In this document: positions 23,161 through 30,352 of the stretch, in pieces
Numbering within the stretch: position 1 is the first letter of the stretch
Layout of the letters: each line of letters starts with the position of its first letter
Source of the DNA: Candidatus Poribacteria bacterium
GTDB lineage: Bacteria > Poribacteria > WGA-4E > WGA-3G
Assembly (NCBI GenBank): GCA_022822275.1
Contig: JAJEBZ010000138.1
Span: 1 to 40,611, forward strand
Reading direction: 5' to 3'
DNA length: 40,611 nucleotides
Position numbers and translations under genes: made by a program
The notes under the pieces: generated by a model
What the model saw: the letters and a program-made list of their open reading frames with translations, nothing else
What the model was told of the DNA's origin: nothing
Databases searched by the model: none

Positions 23161-24285
23161 ATGCAAAATAATTCTTTTTTTGATGAAGCTAGAGAACAGT
23201 CACAGGTTAAGGCAAGAATTGTTGAGAAATACTTCGGGGCTTGGGCGGATGTAATTATTGGCACAGAGAACAGAATTAATAAAATTGGCTTTGTTGATTT
23301 TTTTGCTGGGCCAGGTAAATATGCAGATGGATATAAATCTACCCCACTTCTTGTACTTGAGAAAGCTATTGAAAATGAAAAAACACGAGATAGGTTAGTT
23401 AGTGTTTTTAACGATGCTAAGTCGGACTATGCCAAAAATCTTGAGGAATCCATTAGCTTAACTCAAGGTATTGACACTCTTAAATACTATCCAATCGTTA
23501 GAAACTTAAAATTAGGGGAAGAAGAGGACGTGTCTGCTCAGATTTTTGATCCTGTTAAGAGAATACCGACACTGTTTTTTGTGGATCCATGGGGTTACAA
23601 AGGACTTACACTCAATCTTATCATTACGGCTCTGCAAGATTGGGGTTGTGACTGTATATTTTTCTTTAACTATAACAGTATTAATAGGAGTATTAAAATT
23701 CAATCTGTTGCGAAACATATAGATGCTCTATTCGGTAAAAAAAGATCTGCTGAACTCCGAAATCTCCCACCGTCTATGAGTTCATCTGAACGAGAGTTAA
23801 CCATAATTGAGACAATTAGTCAGGCACTGAAAGAGAATGCTGGACAGTACGTTTTACCATTTCGCTTTAAATCTGATAGTGGCAGACGTTCAAGTCATCA
23901 CATGATCTTCGTTTCTAAACATATAAGGGGTTATCATATTATGAAAGAAATCATGGCTAATGAAAGTACAGATGCAGACCAAGGAGTTCCATCATTTGAA
24001 TATAATCCTGCGAGTCGTCTACAACCCCTATTGTTTGAATTATCACGTCCCCTTGACGATCTAGCTGAAATATTGTTAGAGAATTTCGCAGGTAAGACGA
24101 TGACAAGACAACAAATTTATGACCGGCACCACGTTGGCACACCGTATCTTAAAAAGAACTACAGAACGATCCTTATCAAACTTGAAGATGATGGAAAAAT
24201 CCAGACTGAACCACCCGCTAACAAACGTCGAAAAAACACTTTTGGTGATAATGTCAAAGTTACGTTTCCACCCAAGAACGAGTAA
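23161..24285 (+). CDS. tcmP: three-Cys-motif partner protein TcmP
   Basis: A 374-residue protein of the TcmP family, defined by its constant pairing with a Gp37/Gp68-type three-cysteine protein, which is indeed the next gene. The sequence has a Rossmann-like core: FVDFFAGPG (D46-G52) resembles the SAM-binding loop of DNA methyltransferases, and FFVDPWG (D142-G145) stands where they have DPPY. A winged-helix-like C-terminal segment (about 300-365) contains MTRQQIYDRHHVGTPYLKKNYR. The function of the family is not established. From motifs I infer a nucleotide- or SAM-binding enzyme that acts with its partner, perhaps on nucleic acid. It starts with ATG 5 nt after GGGAG. Confidence 0.85.
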   Translation: MQNNSFFDEAREQSQVKARIVEKYFGAWADVIIGTENRINKIGFVDFFAGPGKYADGYKSTPLLVLEKAIENEKTRDRLVSVFNDAKSDYAKNLEESISLTQGIDTLKYYPIVRNLKLGEEEDVSAQIFDPVKRIPTLFFVDPWGYKGLTLNLIITALQDWGCDCIFFFNYNSINRSIKIQSVAKHIDALFGKKRSAELRNLPPSMSSSERELTIIETISQALKENAGQYVLPFRFKSDSGRRSSHHMIFVSKHIRGYHIMKEIMANESTDADQGVPSFEYNPASRLQPLLFELSRPLDDLAEILLENFAGKTMTRQQIYDRHHVGTPYLKKNYRTILIKLEDDGKIQTEPPANKRRKNTFGDNVKVTFPPKNE

Positions 24286-24312
24286 TGTTTCCACCTAAGA
24301 AGGTACCTCAAA

Positions 24313-25071
24313 ATGGCAACTAAATCCGCAATTGAGTGGACACAATCAACGTGGAATCCTGTCCGAGGCTGTACCCGTGTTTCCGAAGGATGTCGATACT
24401 GTTACGCTGAACGAATCGCTGCACGGTTTTCAAAAAAAGGTTACGCCTATGAAGGGCTTGCGAAAATGACAAAAGCAGGCCCAAGATGGGAAAATAAAGT
24501 ACGACTCGTTGAAGAATCACTTGAATTGCCTTTGAGTTGGAAAAAACCACAATTGATTTTTGTCAATTCCATGAGCGATTTATTCCATGAAGATGTTCCA
24601 CTGAAGTTTATTCAAAAGGTTTTTTCCACAATGCGTAAAGCTAAGCAGCATCACTTTCAAATACTTACAAAGAGATCAGCCCGGTTGGTTGAACTTAACT
24701 CCGAACTACAGTGGTCCGACAATGTATGGATGGGAGTTAGTGTAGAGAATCAAGACTATACTTACCGCATTGAAGATTTACGGAAAACTGATGCTAATAT
24801 CAAATTTTTGTCTCTTGAGCCACTTATTGGTGAACTACGAGATCTTGATTTAACAGATATTGATTGGGTTATAGTAGGTGGAGAATCTGGACCTGGGGCG
24901 CGACCTATTGAAGAAAAGTGGGTAATTGATATTCGTGATCAATGCAAAGATGCTTCAGTACCTTTCTTTTTCAAACAGTGGGGTGGACAAAAGAAAAAGA
25001 AAGGCGATAGAGTTTTAGAAGGTAAAACTTGGGATGCTTTACCCCTTGCTTATAATGGGATTAGCGTATGA
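24313..25071 (+). CDS. DUF5131 (phage Gp37/Gp68-like) three-cysteine protein
   Basis: A 252-residue protein of PF07505. The cluster motif GCTRVSEGCRYCYAE has C20-x6-C27-x2-C30, similar to but wider than the radical-SAM CxxxCxxC. Other family marks are IEWTQSTWNPVRG, FVNSMSDLFHE, FQILTKR, WMGVSVENQ, FLSLEPLIG and WVIVGGESGPGARP, which match a TIM-barrel radical-SAM-like layout, and FFFKQWGG near the end. It follows tcmP by 27 nt and the pair is surely one unit. Such proteins are frequent in phages and islands. The chemistry is unproven; an Fe-S cluster is likely. A 20-nt near-tandem repeat (GTTTCCACC...AAGAA) spans the tcmP stop and leader of this gene. Confidence 0.87.
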   Translation: MATKSAIEWTQSTWNPVRGCTRVSEGCRYCYAERIAARFSKKGYAYEGLAKMTKAGPRWENKVRLVEESLELPLSWKKPQLIFVNSMSDLFHEDVPLKFIQKVFSTMRKAKQHHFQILTKRSARLVELNSELQWSDNVWMGVSVENQDYTYRIEDLRKTDANIKFLSLEPLIGELRDLDLTDIDWVIVGGESGPGARPIEEKWVIDIRDQCKDASVPFFFKQWGGQKKKKGDRVLEGKTWDALPLAYNGISV

Positions 25072-25112
25072 CACCGTTCTTTTATAAACTTCAAAAATAA
25101 CAAAAAACCACT

Positions 25113-26309
25113 ATGCGAATACTCTGTGCAAACGTAGGAAGCACCTCGTTCAAATACCAAATCATAGATATGGAAACAACCACCTCCCTCGTCAAGGGTG
25201 GGGTAGAACGCATCGGCAATTCACCCTCTGCCTTCACACATGCGGTACCAGACAAACCGCCACGCGAAGGCGAAATTGATGCACCATCACACATTGACGC
25301 AATTGCCCATGCCATACAACTCATCACCGATCCGGAAGTCGGTTGTCTTACAGACCTGAACCAATTGGACGGTGTCGGGTTCAAAACCATTCTCGCCAAA
25401 GGATACTGGCGTTCAGCACAGATTACAGAAGACGTTATCGCTGCATTGGAAGCATCCACACCCCTTGCTCCGATGCACAATCCGTTCTATATAGCCTCAA
25501 TCCGTGCCTTTCAAGAACTCCTTCCGAACACACCGCTCGTTGCAGTCTTTGAAACATGGTTTCACCAGACTATTCCCGATTACGCCTACGAATTCGGAGT
25601 GCCACGTTTCTGGGTGGAAAAACACGCCATTCGCAAATATGGATTTCACGGAGCATCACACCGCTACATATCCGAACGCGTGCCGCAAATGCTCGGTCAG
25701 AAAAATGGCGAAGGACTTCGGATTATCTCCTGCCACCTCGGTGGGAGTTCCTCTATCTGTGCCATCAAAGACGGAAAATCTATTGACACCTCAATGGGAG
25801 CATCAACACAATACGGCATGGTACAATCTACTCGGTGCGGGGATTTAGATGCCTTTGCTGTCCTCTATCTGATAGACAAAGAAGGTTACTCTACCGACGA
25901 GATCAGACGGCAACTGATAGAGGAATCGGGTGTTAAAGGCATCTCTGGTACAAGTGGTGACATGCGTGATGTGGAAGCAGCAATTATTGCTGGAAACGAC
26001 AATGCCCGTTTAGCATTGGAGACATACACTTACGGTGTGAAAAAGTATATTGGTGCTTATATTGCTGCACTCGGTGGTGTTGATGTTATTGCCTTTGCGG
26101 GGGGTATCGGAGAGAAAAGTTCAACGACACGTGCACAAATCTGTGATGGACTTGAATGGTGCGGTATCCATTTAGACACAGAAAAAAATGAGAATGCTAT
26201 TGGAGAAACCGACCTCTCAGCAGATGACAGCCGCGCAAAAATTCTTATTGTTTCTACGAATGAGGAACTAATTGTATCCCGTGAAACTGCGCGGGTGTTA
26301 TCCAATTAG
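25113..26309 (+). CDS. acetate kinase family protein, altered active site
   Basis: A 398-residue ASKHA-fold acyl-phosphate kinase. Motifs seen are NVGSTSFKYQ near the N-terminus, APMHNP, KYGFHGASHRY, IDTSMGAST, STRCGDLD, and FAGGIGEKSS at the end. Acetate kinases make acetyl phosphate and ADP from acetate and ATP. Compared with the well-studied Methanosarcina enzyme, this one shows K91 in place of the catalytic arginine (VGFKTI for VGHRVV), E147 in place of the catalytic aspartate (VFETWFHQT for FDTAFHQT), and HLGGSSS for HLGNGAS, while the second arginine (STRCGD) and FHGASH histidines remain. So a different acid or weak activity is possible. No pta gene is nearby. The ribosome site is poor. 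Confidence 0.82.
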   Translation: MRILCANVGSTSFKYQIIDMETTTSLVKGGVERIGNSPSAFTHAVPDKPPREGEIDAPSHIDAIAHAIQLITDPEVGCLTDLNQLDGVGFKTILAKGYWRSAQITEDVIAALEASTPLAPMHNPFYIASIRAFQELLPNTPLVAVFETWFHQTIPDYAYEFGVPRFWVEKHAIRKYGFHGASHRYISERVPQMLGQKNGEGLRIISCHLGGSSSICAIKDGKSIDTSMGASTQYGMVQSTRCGDLDAFAVLYLIDKEGYSTDEIRRQLIEESGVKGISGTSGDMRDVEAAIIAGNDNARLALETYTYGVKKYIGAYIAALGGVDVIAFAGGIGEKSSTTRAQICDGLEWCGIHLDTEKNENAIGETDLSADDSRAKILIVSTNEELIVSRETARVLSN

Positions 26310-26344
26310 TTCTTTAAAGTTGCATTGATTGTTGCTTGGACTTC

Positions 26345-27124
26345 CTACACCAAATACTCTCTTTCCTTGAAGATTCGAACAGCGAGCCACATCCCGCCTG
26401 CTGTTAGTAAGCAGATCACTAACGCTGCTACCAACACGTTTGGCGGTGTCTCTCCCAACAAATCATCAAGTATGTCACCTCGTATTTTGAAATCCGGAAA
26501 CAGTGTCATCAAGTAATGTGATAACGAGATACGTTTGATTCCACTCGGCATTGGAGGAATTGATGTGATCCTTTCCCAACCGAACACAAACAACAAACCC
26601 CAAAGAACAGGATGTTTAAATCGAACAGACAAAAGCATTCCCAAAGTTCCATAAACTAACAATCCCAACGCTAACGCGCCCGTATAATAGAAACTCATTC
26701 CAAATACTAACAAGCGATCCCTTAATTTTGGATGCGTTTCCATAATGCCTGTTAGAAGTAGGTGGGAAAGTGCAATCAAGACAACTGTTCCGATCATGTA
26801 TGCGGCGAATTTGCTAAGCAAAATCAATGATTTACGGAGCGGACGCATCTGGAGATATGTTAACCCTCTGCCATCAATTTCATCCGATACGATTGCTGAA
26901 CCGTAAAAAATTGCACATAAATTCGTCAAAAACCCATAGTAAAGAAACGTCAGATTAGGAATAAAGCTGTTGACCAAGCCCGATCTTTGCGCATAGAATC
27001 GAACCAAAAGAGCAATGGCAATCGGCAAAAGACCACCAATCAGAATTAGAAGTCCTCTTCGACTCCAGAATAGTTGGCGGAAGGTCAATTTAAATAGGGC
27101 AAAATAGGCAGGTTTAACTAACAT
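26345..27124 (-). CDS. ABC-2 type transporter permease
   Basis: A 259-residue membrane protein with about six hydrophobic spans (near residues 25-43, 60-77, 108-127, 143-168, 174-185, 231-250) and the SDEIDGRGLTYLQMRPLRKS loop that is typical of ABC-2 permeases contacting the ATPase. It converges with the acetate-kinase-like gene, with 35 nt between stops. No ATP-binding subunit lies beside it, so the partner must be elsewhere. The substrate is unknown. The permease is the only minus-strand gene in this part. Confidence 0.8.
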   Translation of the reverse strand: MLVKPAYFALFKLTFRQLFWSRRGLLILIGGLLPIAIALLVRFYAQRSGLVNSFIPNLTFLYYGFLTNLCAIFYGSAIVSDEIDGRGLTYLQMRPLRKSLILLSKFAAYMIGTVVLIALSHLLLTGIMETHPKLRDRLLVFGMSFYYTGALALGLLVYGTLGMLLSVRFKHPVLWGLLFVFGWERITSIPPMPSGIKRISLSHYLMTLFPDFKIRGDILDDLLGETPPNVLVAALVICLLTAGGMWLAVRIFKEREYLV

Positions 27125-27301
27125 TCAGTGCACTTTCTAATAGTTGAATTTCTCTATGTAGTATGGTATCATAAAACCACAGATTTTGCCAATGTTGTTT
27201 TAGGGATTTTATGTTTTTGATGCCCTATTCTTATTCTATATGAGTATTGTATTATACCATAAGGTGAATAGGTGTCTTATTGAAAGTTGAAAAGGAGGCA
27301 C

Positions 27302-28150
27302 ATGCAAAAAATAATTGATACACATCAACATCTGTGGGATACCTCTATTTTAGAATACCCATGGTTAGAAGGGTTTGACCTACTCCAACAGAAATATACA
27401 CCACAGGAGTACCGTGATGCTATCGAGGACATAAAAGTCGTCAAATCTGTTCATGTGGAAGGTGATCCTGCCGAGACGCATGTTGTACAAGAGGTGGAAT
27501 GGCTATCAAATCTCGCGGAAGCAGATGGGATGATAGGTGCAATTGTCGCCGCGGCACCATTGGAAAAGCCGAATGCTGAGGTCATCCTTGAACAACTTGC
27601 GGCGTTTGATCTCGTCGTGGGTATACGTCGAATGGCGTGGCACCGCACTGACAATCAGTTTTACGCTACTCCCGAACTTATGAACGGTGTGAAACTATTG
27701 GCGAAATATGACCTCTCTTTTGACCTCTGTGCAAAACACGATCAACTTCCCGCTGCAGTAAAACTGGTAAAAGCGACCCCTGAGATCAGACATGCTGTCA
27801 ACCACTGTGGCGGTCCGAATATAAAAGACGGAGAGTTTGAGCCGTGGGCAACCCACATGCACGAACTCGCCGCCTTTGAAAATGTTCACTGCAAAGTATC
27901 GGGTATTGTGACAACTGCCAGTGAAAACTGGACTGCTGAGGAACTGAAACCTTACATCCGACATCTTGTAGAAGTATTCGGATATGACCGACTCATGTTT
28001 GGCAGCGATTGGCCTGTATGCACATTAGCTACCAAATATCGTGAGTGGTTTGAGGCATTACTCTCGGCTATTGACGATGCGTCCGATGCAGAAAAAAACC
28101 GACTTTTCTACCAAAACGCTTTAGAATTCTACAAAATATCAAACGCGTAG
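27302..28150 (+). CDS. amidohydrolase / lactonase-type TIM-barrel hydrolase
   Basis: A 282-residue metal-dependent hydrolase of the amidohydrolase-2 group (COG3618), which includes sugar lactonases and 2-pyrone-4,6-dicarboxylate lactonase. The N-terminal metal motif is DTHQHLWD. VHVEGDP, VGIRRMAWH, DLCAKHDQLP, HAVNHCGGPNIKDG and the closing FGSDWPVC, with its metal-binding aspartate, follow in the usual order. The ATG at 27302 is chosen because AAAGGAGG lies 4 nt before it; an upstream start at 27287 would place the ribosome site inside the gene. It is divergent from the ABC permease and seems to be a single-gene unit. A sugar-lactone substrate is a guess from the family. Confidence 0.87.
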   Translation: MQKIIDTHQHLWDTSILEYPWLEGFDLLQQKYTPQEYRDAIEDIKVVKSVHVEGDPAETHVVQEVEWLSNLAEADGMIGAIVAAAPLEKPNAEVILEQLAAFDLVVGIRRMAWHRTDNQFYATPELMNGVKLLAKYDLSFDLCAKHDQLPAAVKLVKATPEIRHAVNHCGGPNIKDGEFEPWATHMHELAAFENVHCKVSGIVTTASENWTAEELKPYIRHLVEVFGYDRLMFGSDWPVCTLATKYREWFEALLSAIDDASDAEKNRLFYQNALEFYKISNA

Positions 28151-28173
28151 GGTGTATACTCAAAATGCGAAAT

Positions 28174-30120
28174 CTATTGAGGTGTAATCAAAATAGGTTC
28201 AACCCCTTGTGACTCCTGAATTTGCTGTTTGAGACTCTCCGCTTCTGAACGTTGTGCGAATTCCCCAATTGTCACCCGATGCATTGTTGTGCCATTTACC
28301 GATACAGTGTATATTTGTACCTTCTCATTCGGATATAGGTGTTTTAGGTTATCAGCCAACATATCGGCATTACGCCGCTCAGTGAATGACCCAACCATTA
28401 GGACTAACTTAGGTTGATCTGCTGTCTCATTTCCGCTCTCGGTTTGTCCACTACCGAACTGTAGTTGTGCCTGATGAACGGTCTGATTTCCTGCAATATC
28501 TCTAACACTTATGGCAAATTTGTAAGTTTTTGATGTTGACTGCGGGATTTTCGTCAAGACAATGTTTTCTGGTGGTGGACCTTTCCCTTCGCTCTTTTCA
28601 ACCAGTTTATTAGCCGTGTCGTATATCTCCAGTTTCCAATCAGCAATGGGATTGATGTCCCATGTTTTCACTGCGACACTTGCAGCTGATTTCTTAGAGA
28701 TTTCTAATGTTGCTGGAATTAGATCAACAGTGATTTTTTTGCTGTTTCTGAGATGCGGTGTGCCTTTTCCATCTATGATGTACAGTTGCGCGACGTAATC
28801 TCCATCAGGTACTAACTTGTCGGCATTGCCTTTTCCATCCCAGACAACACCTTCGGGGGGCGAACCTGTTCCAGTTTTTTCCCACACCTGTTCTGTATAT
28901 GCATCACGAAGTGTCAATTTCCATTCGTCATCGGCTCTAACCTGAAAACGGAATGTTGTTGTATCTGAGATGCCGTCACTGTTTGGTGAAATTGCAACTT
29001 CCGAGAGTTGTAATTCCCCAGTTGATACCACACTTTCCGTATCCGGAACCAGTGTTTTGGGCATCAGAATCGGTGATGTTGTGTCTGTATCAGGAACATC
29101 CTGGTGTTTAACCTCTGTGACAGAAGGAGTATCTTCAATATGTGCAGAGTCTTTAATATGTGCAGAGTCTTTCTTTTTTCCTCCCCACCGCAGCGTCGCC
29201 GAAATCCAATGTAAACTTTGATCCAACTCACCGCCTCTAACGTGAGCATAGTCTAACTGCCCCGCTCCATTCCGAAAACTAATTCCTTGTGTCCATTCAC
29301 CTGCACTAAATCTTTCAGAGGCGGTGAGTGCAGTATATCCGACGCGAAGTCCTAAATGTTTGTTGAATAACCAACGTTCTACCCCGAAATGCACCCGCAG
29401 CCTTTCTCCCCAACTTGCATCATTTTGTCCACGGATAGCCATATCCGCGGATAATAACGTTAAACTATCTGGGCGATATGTTGTCCCGAAACGCACAGCT
29501 AAAGGTAGACTTTCTATAAGCACACCATTTTCCCGGATTCCATTGCTTAATTCCGACAGATTTATGCCTACCGTGACCGAATCACCTAACTTTTTTAGTG
29601 GGTAGGTCGCCTGCATGCCGAGATCAACACTCCAAAGATAATTGGTTCTGCTTGGAACGTTGTTCTGGTAGTACCGTAAGTTTGCACCTGCGGAGGCTTG
29701 TTTCCCAAGTGCTATACCGTATCCTAAAAGCACAATTTGAGTAGACTCGTTGTTGCTATTATTCCATCCATTGAACCAAGACGCTATAGAGAGATTTCCA
29801 ATGTTTTTATTCGTCAAACCGAGGCTGTTTGGACTTGCTGCTAATGAAAATGCCTGATCGGGACCTGAAGATTCTCCAGTAAACGGAATACCGCCCATGT
29901 TCACTTCCAAACCGTTCATGAACCCAAGTGAGGAGGGATTCCAGAGAAACCCGTTATTTGCTGAGGGGCCAGCGGTGAATGCGCTGCCCATGCCGACAGC
30001 TCGCGCGCTTGCGCCGACAAAAATATCGCGATTGTTTATGCCTGATGTTCCCTCTGCAACCACTATATTTCCTAACACAATTACTACAATACTGATAAGA
30101 ACGAGAGTTTTCAATTGCAT
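28174..30120 (-). CDS. PorV/OMP-type barrel fused to FlgD-like Ig and SPOR domains
   Basis: A 648-residue envelope protein. A signal peptide (1-22, TLVLISIVVIVLGNIVVAEG) leads into an outer-membrane barrel of the PorV/UPF0164 type, recognised by GASARAVGMGSAFTAGP and FLWNPSSLG, spanning about residues 25-315. A linker with a duplicated KDSAHI unit follows. Next is a FlgD/gliding-type Ig segment (about 370-560; SEVAISPNSDGISDTTTFRF, VWDGKGN, VPDGDYVAQLYI). The C-terminus is a SPOR domain (about 575-646; LVLMVGSFTERRNADMLADNL, HRVTIGEFAQRSEAESL), which binds denuded peptidoglycan at division sites. It would tie an outer-membrane barrel to the cell wall. A GGAG site lies 8 nt before the ATG. It is divergent from the sigma-factor gene. 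Confidence 0.82.
   Translation of the reverse strand: MQLKTLVLISIVVIVLGNIVVAEGTSGINNRDIFVGASARAVGMGSAFTAGPSANNGFLWNPSSLGFMNGLEVNMGGIPFTGESSGPDQAFSLAASPNSLGLTNKNIGNLSIASWFNGWNNSNNESTQIVLLGYGIALGKQASAGANLRYYQNNVPSRTNYLWSVDLGMQATYPLKKLGDSVTVGINLSELSNGIRENGVLIESLPLAVRFGTTYRPDSLTLLSADMAIRGQNDASWGERLRVHFGVERWLFNKHLGLRVGYTALTASERFSAGEWTQGISFRNGAGQLDYAHVRGGELDQSLHWISATLRWGGKKKDSAHIKDSAHIEDTPSVTEVKHQDVPDTDTTSPILMPKTLVPDTESVVSTGELQLSEVAISPNSDGISDTTTFRFQVRADDEWKLTLRDAYTEQVWEKTGTGSPPEGVVWDGKGNADKLVPDGDYVAQLYIIDGKGTPHLRNSKKITVDLIPATLEISKKSAASVAVKTWDINPIADWKLEIYDTANKLVEKSEGKGPPPENIVLTKIPQSTSKTYKFAISVRDIAGNQTVHQAQLQFGSGQTESGNETADQPKLVLMVGSFTERRNADMLADNLKHLYPNEKVQIYTVSVNGTTMHRVTIGEFAQRSEAESLKQQIQESQGVEPILITPQ
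29137..29172. repeat. 18-bp tandem duplication inside the OMP/SPOR gene
   Basis: AATATGTGCAGAGTCTTT occurs twice without change (29137-29154 and 29155-29172). It is in frame and encodes the repeated KDSAHI in the linker between barrel and Ig domains, so unit number could vary. Confidence 0.85.
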
Positions 30121-30252
30121 TTTTTAAACTCCATTTATTTTCTGCCAATTTTAATGGTAAATTACTCTATAATTCTAACGTCTAAACTATAAACTTGGGT
30201 ACACTTGAACAACTTAGAATTTTACAATCACATGCTATTCTCCAATGGCAAA

Positions 30253-30282
30253 TTTTATGGATTTACTATAAAATCCATAAAA
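30253..30282. promoter_or_regulatory. perfect 12-bp inverted repeat between divergent genes
   Basis: TTTTATGGATTT (30253-30264) is exactly repeated in inverse at 30271-30282 around ACTATA. It lies 70 nt before the sigma-factor start and 130 nt before the OMP gene start, where a shared operator would be expected. The rest of 30121-30352 shows no gene. Confidence 0.5.
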
Positions 30283-30352
30283 TAATGCAACCTTTTTAAT
30301 TTTAAAACTCGTCACTTTAATTAAGTAGTGATACCACATCGGAGTGCTTTTT

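Noticed and set aside
24262-24301. A near-tandem 20-nt repeat at the tcmP/DUF5131 junction as a functional element
   Set aside because: It is short and imperfect, spans a stop codon, and is more simply explained as a small local duplication.
24313-25071. The DUF5131 protein as an ordinary radical-SAM enzyme
   Set aside because: The cysteine spacing is C-x6-C-x2-C rather than the canonical C-x3-C-x2-C, so I kept the family name and left the chemistry open.
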